NCBI RefSeq assembly: GCF_000308815.1
Contig: NZ_BAFX01000108.1
Location: 62,001 to 126,000 of the forward strand
Direction of reading: 5' to 3'
Source: Nocardia concava NBRC 100430
Lineage (GTDB): Bacteria > Actinomycetota > Actinomycetes > Mycobacteriales > Mycobacteriaceae
DNA: 64,000 bases
Both the position numbers and the translations under genes were made by a program. This document shows, piece by piece, positions 34,115-43,075 of the stretch (position 1 is the stretch's first letter; every line of letters starts with the position of its first letter). Under the pieces are notes generated by a model that saw only the letters and a program-made list of their open reading frames with translations, did not search any database and was not told the DNA's origin.

Positions 34115-34984
34115 TCAGAACCCGAAGGACCCGGTGTTGGGCTTGGGCGTGGGGGTCGGGGTCGGATCGACCGGGACGTCGGTCACGGTGACCACCTTGG
34201 TGGTCGAGGAGGCGGCGACGCCGGTGCGGCCGGAGAAGTTCGCGCCGATGGTGTACGAGCCCGCCGCGCCCGGCGTCCACACGATGGTGGCCTTGCCGTT
34301 CGCATTGACCGGGATGTCACCGAGCACCTGGTCGCCCGCCTTGAACTGGATGGTGCCGCCCGCCGCGGCCGGGGAGACGGTCGCCTCGAGGGTGACGGCC
34401 TTCCCGGTCTGCGCGCCGGTCACATCGGTGAGCACGGTGGTCGACACGGCATCGCTGGACACGGTGATGTTCGGGCCCTTGTTGGCGTAGTTGCCGTCGC
34501 CGAGCGAGCCGCTGTAGTCCATCGAGGTGGGCAGCGGGGTGTCGCGGGCGCAGTTCACACCGACGGTGTACTGCACCTCGAAGGTCTGCGACTTCGGGTT
34601 GATGTTCGGGTACACCGGGTACTTGGTGATGCTGAACGACGCCCGCACCCAATCCGGGTTCGAGGTGTCCAGCGAAACCTGGTCGCCGCCCATCGTCGCC
34701 GAGCCGGCCACCGGCGTCAGGCAGGCCGGGTGCCAGTCCTTCACCGCGTAGATGTACTCCACCGGAATCCCGGTCCGCTCGAAGGTCGTCTTGACGGTCA
34801 CGACCTCCCCAACGATCGGATTCGTATTCGACACCGTCCGGGTGAACTTGCTGTTCCCGTCGGACCAGGTGACCGTTCCGGGCGCGGCCGAGGCCGTCCC
34901 GGGCACGGCCGCAGCCACGAACCCCGCCGCGACCGCGAGGGCCGCCATGGAGCCCGCCACCCGCTGAATACTTCTGTCCACCAT
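34115..34984 (-). CDS. Secreted Ig-like repeat protein
   Basis: A 289-aa exported protein. A signal peptide (MVDRSIQRVAGSMAALAVAA, cleaved near ASA) is followed by a beta-sandwich domain (about 40-165) with a possible disulfide, and a bacterial Ig-like domain of the Big_5 type (about 175-265: TVLTDVTGAQTGKAVTLEAT, TIQFKAGDQVLGDIPVNANG). The tail TPTPTPKPN is Pro/Thr-rich. ATG 34984 has GGGAG upstream. Likely a cell-surface or secreted structural protein; no enzymatic motif. Confidence 0.82.
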   Translation of the reverse strand: MVDRSIQRVAGSMAALAVAAGFVAAAVPGTASAAPGTVTWSDGNSKFTRTVSNTNPIVGEVVTVKTTFERTGIPVEYIYAVKDWHPACLTPVAGSATMGGDQVSLDTSNPDWVRASFSITKYPVYPNINPKSQTFEVQYTVGVNCARDTPLPTSMDYSGSLGDGNYANKGPNITVSSDAVSTTVLTDVTGAQTGKAVTLEATVSPAAAGGTIQFKAGDQVLGDIPVNANGKATIVWTPGAAGSYTIGANFSGRTGVAASSTTKVVTVTDVPVDPTPTPTPKPNTGSFGF

Positions 34985-35167
34985 CGTCTCTCCCACGCAC
35001 ACGGGTGTCCCTCGACATCGTTATCGAGGCGCTGACGCACCCGAGTTGGCGCGATTAGATCACGCGCGGGCACCCGGCGGACGGTATTCCGAAATACGAG
35101 TGATTCAGATGCCGACTCATCCGAATCGGTCGATGGGATCGGCGGGGATCGGGATTAGAGTCGCTGC

Positions 35168-36553
35168 ATGTCGACTTCGGAGGCGGGGTCAGTGGCGAGT
35201 AGCGCCGAGGCAGCGGCCGAGGCCGGGCGGGCGGCGCGAAAGAAGGCGTCGCGGTCGTCGCTGGGGGTGTGGAAACCGGCGGCGGATCGGGTGGATCCGA
35301 TCTCGGTGCTCGAGCGGCAGGCGGAGACCCGGGTTCCCGAGCTGGTGAAGATTCGGTACGCGCGAATGGCCGCCGGGCAGTTCCCATTCTTTCGAGGCGC
35401 GCCCGCGATCATGGCCGGAGACCTGGCGAGGGGTGAGCACACCGGGCTGCATGTACAGCTGTGCGGGGATGCGCACCTGTCGAATTTCGGGCTGTTCGCC
35501 TCGCCGGAACGGTCACTCGTGTTCGATGTCAACGACTTCGACGAGACGCTGCCGGGACCGTTCGAATGGGACGTGAAGCGGCTGGTCGCGAGTGTGGCGG
35601 TGGCGGGGCGAGCGAACGGCTTCGCGGACGCGGAGGCGGGCGGGGCCGCGATGGCGGCGGCGCAGGCCTATCGGGAGACGATGGCGCGGCTGGCCGGACT
35701 CGGCGAGACCGATGTCTGGTACGAGATGGTCGATGCCGAGCAGGTCTCCGAGCTCTTGAAACCCAAGGATCGCAAGCTGACCGACAAGGTGATCAACAAG
35801 GCGCGGTCGCGGACGAGCCTGCAGGCACTGGACAAGCTCACCGAGCCGGGGCCGGATGGGATGCCGCGAATCAAGGCGGATCCGCCGCTCGTGCTGCCGA
35901 TACCGAAAGAGCTGCACGCGCAACTGGATTCGGTGCTGGCGGATTACCGCGCGACGCTGCCGGAGGACCGGCGGGTGCTGCTGGATCGGTACGAATTGCG
36001 GGACATCGCAATGAAAGTCGTCGGCGTTGGCAGCGTGGGAACACGCTGCTTCATCGCGCTGCTGACCGGACGCAATACCGGCGATCCGCTGTTCCTACAG
36101 GTGAAGCAGGCCGAGAACTCGGTGCTCACGCCGCATCTGAGCGCCAGCCAATTCCATCACCAGGGACATCGGGTGGTGCACGGGCAGCGGCTCACCCAGT
36201 CGGCCAGCGACGTCTTCCTGGGCTGGGCGACCGGGCCGGACGGGCTGTTCTACTACTGGCGTCAGCTGCGAGACATGAAGGGCTCCTTGGCCATCGACGA
36301 AATGTCGGCCCCGCAGCTGCGGCAGTACGCGACACTGTGCGGGCACACCCTGGCCCGCGGGCACGCGCGCTCGGGCGATCGGGTGGCCATCGCGGCGTAC
36401 CTGGGCGGGAGTGATGTCTTCGACAAGGCCATGGGCGAATTCGCGCTCGCGTATGCCGATCAGACGGCCGTCGATCACGAAGCCCTGTTGGCCGCCATCG
36501 ATTCCGGGCGACTCGTGGCGGCCGAGGGAACGACGGAAAACGGGAACCAGTAA
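35168..36553 (+). CDS. DUF2252 protein (kinase-like fold)
   Basis: A 461-aa protein of the DUF2252 family. Diagnostic segments: RYARMAAGQFPFFRGAPAIM, QLCGDAHLSNFGLFASPERS (HGDxHxxN-like catalytic loop) and FDVNDFDETLPGPFEWDVKR (metal Asp), which suggest an aminoglycoside-phosphotransferase-like ATP fold. The substrate is unknown. Near the C-terminus GHTLARGHARSGD is also conserved. It stands alone; a hairpin with a GAAA loop follows directly after the stop. Confidence 0.9.
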   Translation: MSTSEAGSVASSAEAAAEAGRAARKKASRSSLGVWKPAADRVDPISVLERQAETRVPELVKIRYARMAAGQFPFFRGAPAIMAGDLARGEHTGLHVQLCGDAHLSNFGLFASPERSLVFDVNDFDETLPGPFEWDVKRLVASVAVAGRANGFADAEAGGAAMAAAQAYRETMARLAGLGETDVWYEMVDAEQVSELLKPKDRKLTDKVINKARSRTSLQALDKLTEPGPDGMPRIKADPPLVLPIPKELHAQLDSVLADYRATLPEDRRVLLDRYELRDIAMKVVGVGSVGTRCFIALLTGRNTGDPLFLQVKQAENSVLTPHLSASQFHHQGHRVVHGQRLTQSASDVFLGWATGPDGLFYYWRQLRDMKGSLAIDEMSAPQLRQYATLCGHTLARGHARSGDRVAIAAYLGGSDVFDKAMGEFALAYADQTAVDHEALLAAIDSGRLVAAEGTTENGNQ

Positions 36554-36554
36554 A

Positions 36555-36568
36555 GGGACGAAAGTCCC
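36555..36568. promoter_or_regulatory. GGGAC-GAAA-GTCCC palindrome (terminator or DosR-like box)
   Basis: GGGAC (36555-36559) and GTCCC (36564-36568) flank GAAA, beginning right after the DUF2252 stop. As RNA it is a tetraloop hairpin that could terminate that gene. As DNA the core GGGACNNNNGTCCC matches the DosR/DevR hypoxia box centre, 140 nt upstream of feoA. Which role applies is not settled by the sequence. Confidence 0.45.
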
Positions 36569-36626
36569 AATCCGGACGTGATTAGAGCGGTATAGCTATT
36601 TCTCAGCGCCCTCTTAAAATTGGTCA

Positions 36627-36640
36627 TTAGGTTTCCCTAA
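36627..36640. promoter_or_regulatory. TTAGG-CCTAA dyad upstream of feoABC
   Basis: TTAGG (36627-36631) and CCTAA (36636-36640) with a 4-nt spacer, 67 nt before the feoA ATG. It resembles half of an IdeR/DtxR iron box (TTAGGTTAGSCTAACCTAA), but the match is partial. Confidence 0.4.
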
Positions 36641-36707
36641 CGCAATCGGCGGTCCAGTTCGCGGGGATCGTTCGGGACTTCCCCATGACCGGCTGAAAGA
36701 GGTCCGC

Positions 36708-36944
36708 ATGAGCTCGCTGATCGACAGCAAACCGGGAGAGAAATTCCGGATCGGACGGATTCGACTCCTGGGGCGACAGCGACGGCGATTGCTCGAGCTG
36801 GGATTGATTCCCGGCGCACCGGTCAGCGTGGCCACCATCGGCGTGCGCGGCGGCCGCATCCTGTGCCTCGGCGACGCGCGAATCGCGGTGGACGCCGCCA
36901 CCGCCCGCGCCATCGATGTGGCGCGGGAGTCCGCGCATGAGTGA
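36708..36944 (+). CDS. feoA: Ferrous iron transport protein A
   Basis: A 78-aa SH3-like protein that assists FeoB. Its pattern GEKFRIGRIRLLGRQRRRLLELGLIPGAPVSV contains the family's G-x-x-LIPG step (split here by residue count 15-45), and it ends in VAPGGRILCLG-like GGRILCLGDARIAVD. ATG 36708 follows AAAGAGG. The stop overlaps the feoB ATG by 8 nt. Confidence 0.92.
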   Translation: MSSLIDSKPGEKFRIGRIRLLGRQRRRLLELGLIPGAPVSVATIGVRGGRILCLGDARIAVDAATARAIDVARESAHE

Positions 36945-39039
36945 ATCCTGCTGCGGTGGTTCGGCTTCCACCTCGACCGCGACCCTGACCGGCGCGGCCA
37001 CCGTGGTCCTGGTCGGCAATCCGAATGTCGGCAAGTCGACGCTGTTCAATGCCGCCACCGGGGCCCGGCAGCGGGTCGGCAACTGGCCCGGCACCACCGT
37101 CGAGGTGACCGAGGGACCGTGGAAACTGGGTCCCGACCGCACGATTCGCCTGCTGGACCTGCCCGGCACCCACAGCCTGCTGCCCGCCGCGCCCGATGAG
37201 GCCGTCACCCGCGACGCCCTGCTCACCGACTCCGGACCGGACCGCCCCGACGTGGTGATCGCCGTGGTCGACGCCGCGAACCTGGCGCGCAGCCTCTATC
37301 TGCTGTCGCAGGTGCTCGAGACCGGGCTGCCGACGGTGATCGCCATGACCATGACCGATGTGGCGGACGGCCGCGGCACACCCGTCGACGCCGCCCGGCT
37401 GGCCGCGGTGGCCGGTGTGCCGGTGGTGCCGCTGGTCGCGCGCGGCGGCACCGGCATGCCCGCACTGGCCCGGGCCGTCGACGCGGCGCTGAAGAATCGG
37501 CGCACGCCGGTCGCGCCGCATCTGGGCGAGGACGTGGAGGCGGCCATCGAGCGGCTGAAACCGCTGCTGCCCGAGCACTATCCGCCGCGCTGGCTGGCGC
37601 TGGCCCTGCTCGCCGGCGACGCCCCGCCCGGAGTTCCCGCCGACCTGGCCGTCGCCGCCCGCACCATCCTCGCCGAATGCGCCGACGAGCCGATGGGTTC
37701 CGAGGAGGACGGCGAGATCCTGATCGCCGAACGCCGCTACGCCTGGGCGCACGATGTGCGCGCGGCCGTGGTCACCGGCTCGGAAACCCGTACCACGCTG
37801 AGTGATCGGGTGGATCGCATCGTCACCCATCGCTGGATCGGCGTCCCGATCTTCCTGGCGGTCATGTGGCTGGTGTTCGAGCTGACCACGACCGTGGCCA
37901 AGCCGATGCAGGACGCGTTGCAGGGCGTCATCACCGGGCCGGTCGCCGATGCGGCGGCAGGCTTGCTGACCACGCTGCACGCACCGCAGCCGCTGATCGG
38001 GCTGGTGCGGGACGGCTTCATCGGCGGTGTGGGCGTGGTGCTGAGCTTCGTGCCCCTCATGCTGATCATGTTCGTTTTGCTTGCGGTGCTGGAGGATTCG
38101 GGCTATATGGCCCGCGCGGCCTTCGTGGCCGACCGGCTCATGCGCACCATCGGCCTGCCCGGGCGCGCGGTACTGCCGCTGATCGTCGGGTTCGGCTGCA
38201 ATGTGCCCGCCATCGCCGGCACCAAGGTGCTGTCCAATCCCCGGCACCGGATGCTCACCGCGCTGCTGATCCCGTTCACCAGTTGCAGTGCGCGCCTGGT
38301 GGTTTACGTCATGCTGGCGGGCGTCTTCTTCGGCAGCCAGGCGGGCACGGTGGTCTTCGCCATGTACCTGACCTCCATCGTGCTGGTGGTCGGCGTCGGA
38401 TACCTGTTGCGCAACATCATCTTCCGCGACATGGCCGACGAGCCGCTGGTACTCGACCTGCCGCCCTACCGCCGGCCCAGCCTGCGGGTGCTGAGCGCGG
38501 TCACCTGGCAGAAGCTGCGCGGATTCCTCAGCACCGCCAGCGGCATCATCGTCGTCACCGTCACCGCCATCTGGCTGCTGGCCTCGATTCCGGTGGGCGG
38601 CGGCACCTTCGGGCAGGTGGATCCCGGCGACAGCGCGCTGGGCACGGTGTCCTCGGCGGTCGCGCCGGTCTTCGCGCCCGCCGGATTCGACGACTGGCAT
38701 GCGGGTGCGGCGCTGGCCACCGGGTTCGTCGCCAAGGAGGCGGTGGTCGCGACCATCGCGCAGTCCTACAGCATGGATGATCCCGGGCACGGCGCGGCGA
38801 GCGCTCCGCTCGCGGACTCGCTGCGCGAGACCTTCCGGGACTCCTCGGGCGGTCACACCGTGCCCGCGGTGCTCGCGTTCATGATGTTCCTGCTCGCGTA
38901 CACGCCGTGCGTGGCGACGCTCGCGGCGCTGCGCGCCACCATCGGGCTGCGCGCGACGCTGATGAGCGTGGTCATGCAGCTGGCGGTGGCGTGGTTGCTG
39001 GCGGTGGCGGTCTTCCAGATCGGCAGGATCTTCTGGTGA
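36937..39039 (+). CDS. feoB: Ferrous iron transporter B
   Basis: A 700-aa membrane GTPase that imports Fe2+. Cys pair CCGG near the N-terminus, G1 GNPNVGKSTLF (residues 27-37), G2 NWPGTTVE, G3 DLPGTHSL, and a G4 reading TMTD. The helical insulator domain spans about 180-280. Gate domains follow: FSFVPLMLIMFVLLAVLEDS-like sequence near 370, GFGCNVPAIAGTKVLSNPRH near 420 and a second CxxC-type gate near SCSARLVVYVML. Final helices end at IGRIFW. It is the second gene of feoABC. Expression is probably iron- and perhaps oxygen-controlled through the upstream palindromes. Confidence 0.96.
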   Translation: MSESCCGGSASTSTATLTGAATVVLVGNPNVGKSTLFNAATGARQRVGNWPGTTVEVTEGPWKLGPDRTIRLLDLPGTHSLLPAAPDEAVTRDALLTDSGPDRPDVVIAVVDAANLARSLYLLSQVLETGLPTVIAMTMTDVADGRGTPVDAARLAAVAGVPVVPLVARGGTGMPALARAVDAALKNRRTPVAPHLGEDVEAAIERLKPLLPEHYPPRWLALALLAGDAPPGVPADLAVAARTILAECADEPMGSEEDGEILIAERRYAWAHDVRAAVVTGSETRTTLSDRVDRIVTHRWIGVPIFLAVMWLVFELTTTVAKPMQDALQGVITGPVADAAAGLLTTLHAPQPLIGLVRDGFIGGVGVVLSFVPLMLIMFVLLAVLEDSGYMARAAFVADRLMRTIGLPGRAVLPLIVGFGCNVPAIAGTKVLSNPRHRMLTALLIPFTSCSARLVVYVMLAGVFFGSQAGTVVFAMYLTSIVLVVGVGYLLRNIIFRDMADEPLVLDLPPYRRPSLRVLSAVTWQKLRGFLSTASGIIVVTVTAIWLLASIPVGGGTFGQVDPGDSALGTVSSAVAPVFAPAGFDDWHAGAALATGFVAKEAVVATIAQSYSMDDPGHGAASAPLADSLRETFRDSSGGHTVPAVLAFMMFLLAYTPCVATLAALRATIGLRATLMSVVMQLAVAWLLAVAVFQIGRIFW

Positions 39040-39338
39040 GCGCCGCCGCGTCTTCTCCCGCGACCGCGCCGAGCCCGCTGCGCCGGGTGCTGGCCGAGAT
39101 CACCGAATCCCGAGGGGATTTCAGCCTCGACCAGATCGCCCGGCGCGTGGGAGTGTCCCTGGACGAGGCCAAGGCGATGGTCGACTACTGGGTCCGCAAG
39201 GGCCGGTTGTCGGTGGCGCAGATCGGTTCGGGTTGCCCGTCCGGCGGCTGCGGCGGCTGCGCCGAATCCTCCTGTCCCACAACCGGTGTCAAGGGCCCGG
39301 TGCTGCTCGCCATCACCCCGCGTCCGCTCAGGGATTGA
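39036..39338 (+). CDS. feoC: FeoC-like winged-helix protein with cysteine cluster
   Basis: A 100-aa protein. GTG 39036 overlaps the feoB stop by 4 nt. Residues 15-65 form a winged helix (LRRVLAEITESRGDFSLDQI, VGVSLDEAKAMVDYWVRKGR). A Cys-rich loop follows: CPSGGCGGCAESSC, which fits the Fe-S-binding loop seen in enterobacterial FeoC. Role: likely a regulator or stabiliser of FeoB in response to iron or oxygen. Confidence 0.82.
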   Translation: MSAAASSPATAPSPLRRVLAEITESRGDFSLDQIARRVGVSLDEAKAMVDYWVRKGRLSVAQIGSGCPSGGCGGCAESSCPTTGVKGPVLLAITPRPLRD

Positions 39339-39393
39339 CGGCGATCACCAGCTTGGCGCCCGGCTATTCCTCGCGGGCGGAAAGCCGCACGGA

Positions 39394-41835
39394 TCAGGGG
39401 CGATTCGCGTTGCGGGCGGTGCCGCGGTGGGCGGTGACCGTGGTGGGGTCCTCGGGCCAGGCGTGTTTGGGGTAGCGGCCGCGCAGGTCGGCGCGGACCT
39501 GGGGCCAGCCATTGCGCCAGAAGGACGGCAGATCGGCGGTGACGGCGACCGGGCGCTGGGCGGGTGAGAGCAGGTGCAGCAGGATCGAGACGCGGCCGCC
39601 CGCCAGGCGCGGGGGTTCGGTCCAGCCGAAGATCTCCTGCACCTTGACCGCGAGGACGGGCGGGTCGGCGGTGTAGTCGAGGCGGACCCGGCTGCCGGAG
39701 GGGACCTCGAGGCGTTCGGGGGCGAGGTCGTCGAAGTGGGCGGCCTCGGGCCACGGGAGCAGGCGGCGCAGGGCCTGTCCGGCGTCGATGCGTTCCAGGT
39801 CGGTGCGGCGGCGGGCGGTGGAAAGCTCCGGGGCGAGCCAGGTTTCGGCCTCGGCGAGCAGGGTGTCGTCGTCGACGGCGGGCCAGGGCGCGCCGAGGGT
39901 GCGGTGCAGGAAGCCCAGGCGTTGACGCAGGGAGAGGGCGTCCTCGTTCCAGCGCAGCAGGTTCAGACCCTCGGCACGCAGGCCGCGCAGCAGGGCGGCC
40001 GACAGCAGGGCCGGGTCGGGTGCGGGTAAAGGCTTCTCCGACAGCGTGATCGCGCCGAGGCGTTCCGCTCGCCGGGCCACCACGGTGCCGTCCACCCAGT
40101 CGACCTCGTCGACGGTGTCGAGCAGGTTCGCCGCGGCCCGGCGGGCCAGTCGTTCATCGGCCTTGGCCGCCAATCTGATTCGGCCTTCCGACTGGCCGGG
40201 ATCGCGGCCCGCGACCGCGATGGCCAGCCATTCCGAGTCGCCGAGCCCGCTGCCCGGCGGCAGGGTCAGCGCGGTGCCGCCCGCCATCAGATAGCTGGTC
40301 GAGCCCGGGGCGCGGCGGCGGGCCAGTCGTTCCGGATAGGCCAGTGCCGCAACGAGAGCCGGATCGTCGACGCCCTCGCCGTGTACCAGTTTCGCGAGGC
40401 GTTCGGCCTCGCGCTGCCAGCGGGCGGGGCGTTCGGCGCGCAGAGTCCGAAGCACCGCGAGCAGATCGACTCCAGGCGCGAGCGAGTCGTCGTCGAGCAG
40501 GGCGACCACCTCGGCCGCCGCCCGCGCTCCGACCTCGGCCGCGCCATCGAGCAGGGCCCGTGCCAGCCGGGGATGCAGACCGATCGAGGCCATGCGACGG
40601 CCTCGATCCGTCACTCCCCCATGGTCGTCCACCGCGTCCAGCGCCCGCAGCACGGCCCGCCCGGCCGCCAGTCCGCCCGCCGGGGGCGCGTCCCACCAGG
40701 CGAGGCCCTGGCCGTCGACAGTCCCCCAGCAGGCCAATTCCAATGCCAGCCTGGTCAGGTCGGCCGTGCGGATCTCGGGCTCCGGGTAGGCGGGCAGGGT
40801 GGCGTGCTCGTATTCCGGCCAGCACCGCCACGCGTGACCGGGCCCCTCGCGGCCCGCGCGTCCGGCTCGCTGTTCGGCGACAGCCGCCGAAACCCGCACG
40901 GTCGCAAGGCCGGAAAGGCCGCGACGATGATCGATGCGGGGCACCCGCGCCAATCCCGAGTCCACCACGGCCCGCACGCCGGGCACGGTCAGGCTGGATT
41001 CGGCGACCGCGGTGGACAGGACGACCCGCCGCCGCGCACCCGCCCGCAGCGCGGTGTCCTGTGCGGCGGCGGAGAGCCTGCCGTGCAGCGGCAGCACGTC
41101 CACGTCGTGCAGTCCCGAGAGCCGTTCGGCCGTGCGCCGGATCTCACCCGCGCCCGGCAGGAATACCAGCACGTCACCCTCGGTGTCGGCCAACGCCATT
41201 CGCGTGACCCGGGCCACCTGCTGCTCGATGCGCTCGCGGGCCAGCGGCGGCACGTAGTCCATCGCCACCGGATAGGCCCGCCCACGCACCTCCAATACCG
41301 GTGCGGCCGCGCCCTCTCCGCCGAGCAGGGCCGAAAGCCGTTCCGCCGCAACGGTCGCCGAGGTGGCCAGCACCCGCAGGTCCGGTCGCAGCCCGGCGCG
41401 TGCGTCCAGCAGCAGGGCCAGCAGCAGGTCGGCGTCGAGGTGGCGTTCATGGCATTCGTCGAGCACCACCACGTCCACGCCGCCCAGTTCCGGATCGCCC
41501 TGCAGCCGTCGCACCAGCAGCCCGGAGGTCACCACCTCGATCCGGGTCCGGGGACCGATCTTCCGGTCGCCGCGCACCGAGTACCCGACGGTCTCGCCCA
41601 CCCGCTCCCCCAGCAGCGCGGCCATTCGCCCGGCCGCCGCCCGCGCGGCCAACCGGCGCGGTTCGGCCACCACCACGCGTCCCGCGGTACCGGCGGCCAG
41701 CGCCAAAGGCACCAGGGTCGTCTTGCCGGTGCCCGGCGGCGCGACCAGCACGGCGGTGCCGCGGTCGGTCAGCGTTCCCGCGATCTCGTCGAGGGCCGCG
41801 CGAACGGGCAGGTCGGGTAGGTCAGGCAGCTTCAT
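39394..41835 (-). CDS. hrpB: ATP-dependent helicase HrpB
   Basis: An 813-aa DEAH/RHA-type helicase. Motif I VLVAPPGTGKTTLVPLAL (residues about 30-47), motif Ia VVVAEPRRLAARAAAGR, motif II VVVLDECHERHLDADL (DECH), motif III LATSATVAAERL, motif V VVLSTAVAESSLTVPGV and motif VI QRAGRAGREGPG. HrpB C-terminal domains follow. Cellular role in bacteria is poorly known; mRNA or rRNA processing is likely. ATG 41835 gives MKLPDLPDLPV. The 6C RNA lies upstream on the other strand. Confidence 0.95.
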   Translation of the reverse strand: MKLPDLPDLPVRAALDEIAGTLTDRGTAVLVAPPGTGKTTLVPLALAAGTAGRVVVAEPRRLAARAAAGRMAALLGERVGETVGYSVRGDRKIGPRTRIEVVTSGLLVRRLQGDPELGGVDVVVLDECHERHLDADLLLALLLDARAGLRPDLRVLATSATVAAERLSALLGGEGAAAPVLEVRGRAYPVAMDYVPPLARERIEQQVARVTRMALADTEGDVLVFLPGAGEIRRTAERLSGLHDVDVLPLHGRLSAAAQDTALRAGARRRVVLSTAVAESSLTVPGVRAVVDSGLARVPRIDHRRGLSGLATVRVSAAVAEQRAGRAGREGPGHAWRCWPEYEHATLPAYPEPEIRTADLTRLALELACWGTVDGQGLAWWDAPPAGGLAAGRAVLRALDAVDDHGGVTDRGRRMASIGLHPRLARALLDGAAEVGARAAAEVVALLDDDSLAPGVDLLAVLRTLRAERPARWQREAERLAKLVHGEGVDDPALVAALAYPERLARRRAPGSTSYLMAGGTALTLPPGSGLGDSEWLAIAVAGRDPGQSEGRIRLAAKADERLARRAAANLLDTVDEVDWVDGTVVARRAERLGAITLSEKPLPAPDPALLSAALLRGLRAEGLNLLRWNEDALSLRQRLGFLHRTLGAPWPAVDDDTLLAEAETWLAPELSTARRRTDLERIDAGQALRRLLPWPEAAHFDDLAPERLEVPSGSRVRLDYTADPPVLAVKVQEIFGWTEPPRLAGGRVSILLHLLSPAQRPVAVTADLPSFWRNGWPQVRADLRGRYPKHAWPEDPTTVTAHRGTARNANRP

Positions 41836-41984
41836 GTCCGCCCCAGTCTGCCGGTCGCCGCGGACGGCCACCAAGCCGGGCGGGGCCCGCCGAATCGGGC
41901 GGCGACACAGGCGCGCCGGGGGCCGAATCACGCCACGAAACGCAACCGATTGGGGTTCAGTCGATTTCGTTGCTCACATGAGAC

Positions 41985-42015
41985 TTGCCAACGAGGCGGG
42001 GTATGTCCGTATGAT
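41985..42015 (+). promoter_or_regulatory. Putative promoter of 6C RNA
   Basis: TTGCCA (41985-41990) and TATGAT (42010-42015, matching TANNNT) with a 19-nt spacer, ending about 6 nt before the first RNA stem. The spacer is slightly long; the assignment rests on the adjacent RNA. Confidence 0.5.
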
Positions 42016-42018
42016 CTT

Positions 42019-42135
42019 GCCCGGGCCACCTGTTCACTCCCCCCCAGAACTAGGTGGGCCCGTATCAGTGGCCATTCGATGGCCACGACGATAGTGACGT
42101 CGCCGGGCCAACTCCCCCCCTTCGCCCGGCGACGT
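42019..42135 (+). ncRNA. 6C small RNA
   Basis: Two hairpins each expose seven consecutive C in the loop, the defining feature of the actinobacterial 6C RNA. Stem 1 pairs CGGGCCACCT (42022-42031) with AGGTGGGCCCG (42052-42062, one bulge), and inner GTTC/GAAC holds the loop ACTCCCCCCCA. Stem 2 is a perfect 12-bp dyad, ACGTCGCCGGGC (42097-42108) and GCCCGGCGACGT (42124-42135), around CAACTCCCCCCCTTC. A small stem TGGCCAT/ATGGCCA lies between. In mycobacteria the homologue (B11) pairs through its C-rich loops with G-rich mRNA leaders, repressing targets. There is no protein-coding frame in the 316-nt gap. Ends are approximate. Confidence 0.85.
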
Positions 42136-42152
42136 TGCTGTTCGGGGCGGGA

Positions 42153-42983
42153 TCACCGGTCGATCAGGCCGACATCCAGGTCGACGACCAGACCGAAGTG
42201 ATCACTCGCCCACACGCCCTCGACCGGTTTGTCGAATGCCAAGGCCGCGCTCAGGACCCCGGCGAAGGCGTCGGGGTGTGCGAGGGGCGCGCCGACGAAG
42301 ACGTAGTCGATGCGCCGGCGGTATCCGGGCTGGCGAATCAGTAGATCGATGTCCTCGGTCGCGTTGGGATTCGTGGAATCCCAGGTGTAGCCGGGTCCCG
42401 ATCCGGCGATCTCCCATGCGTCGTGGAAGTGGGTGCTGTGCCCGTTCAAGGACTGCTTGCCGGTCAGGTAGCGGATGCTCGCCGAATCGGGCGCCGCGTT
42501 GAAGTCACCGGCGATGACGGTCGGCAGCGCGGTCCGGTGCCGGGCCTCCAGGTCGGTGACCGCGAGTACCTGCCGCTCCCGCTGCGCCTCGGCCTCGGGG
42601 CGGAACGAAGTGGTGGGCGCGATGAACAGGACCTCGCCGAGTTCGCCCACCGGCACCCGCGCGGCCAGCGTGAACCACGGCAGGTCCAGCGCGCCGGCTC
42701 CGCGCATGTCCAGGATTTCGACGAGGCGGTGCGGATGGCGGGTGGCGATCGCGGTGCCGCCGTATCGATCCGCGTACGGCGGCACCGACATCGCCTCGAA
42801 CTGGTCCGCGCCCGTCAGGCCGGTCCCGTCGATCAACTCGGCCAGCTGACCGGGCAATACCTCCTGGAACGCCACCAGATCCGGTTCCAGCTGCCGCAAT
42901 CCGCTATTGATCACCGAGGTCCGGGCGGCCGCCTCACCTCGGTTGTTCCAGACGTTCAAGGTCATTACGCGCAAGGTCGTCAT
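42153..42983 (-). CDS. Endonuclease/exonuclease/phosphatase family protein
   Basis: A 276-aa EEP-fold hydrolase: MTTLRVMTLNVWNN start (metal Asn), DLVAFQEVL (metal Glu), VIAGDFNAAPDS (Asp/Asn), RIDYVFVG and WASDHFGLVVDL (catalytic Asp-His). No signal peptide. The substrate could be a phosphodiester in nucleic acid, sphingolipid or inositol phosphate; the sequence does not say. It converges on the 6C RNA, with 17 nt between. Confidence 0.88.
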   Translation of the reverse strand: MTTLRVMTLNVWNNRGEAAARTSVINSGLRQLEPDLVAFQEVLPGQLAELIDGTGLTGADQFEAMSVPPYADRYGGTAIATRHPHRLVEILDMRGAGALDLPWFTLAARVPVGELGEVLFIAPTTSFRPEAEAQRERQVLAVTDLEARHRTALPTVIAGDFNAAPDSASIRYLTGKQSLNGHSTHFHDAWEIAGSGPGYTWDSTNPNATEDIDLLIRQPGYRRRIDYVFVGAPLAHPDAFAGVLSAALAFDKPVEGVWASDHFGLVVDLDVGLIDR

Positions 42984-43075
42984 GCGAATCCCCTTCCGGA
43001 CAAGCCTGTTTCAGGGCCTCCCTTCCAGGGTCCGACCGTGCGTCGCCGCCCGCCACCCGCGGTGGTCAGCGCCCG

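Noticed and set aside
36627..36640. A full IdeR iron box before feoA
   Set aside because: Only the outer TTAGG/CCTAA match; the 19-bp consensus is not complete, so it is listed as a weak dyad only.
36823..38856. A 677-codon open frame opposite feoB
   Set aside because: Low-complexity His/Gln/Arg-rich sequence antisense to feoB, which has unmistakable GTPase motifs.
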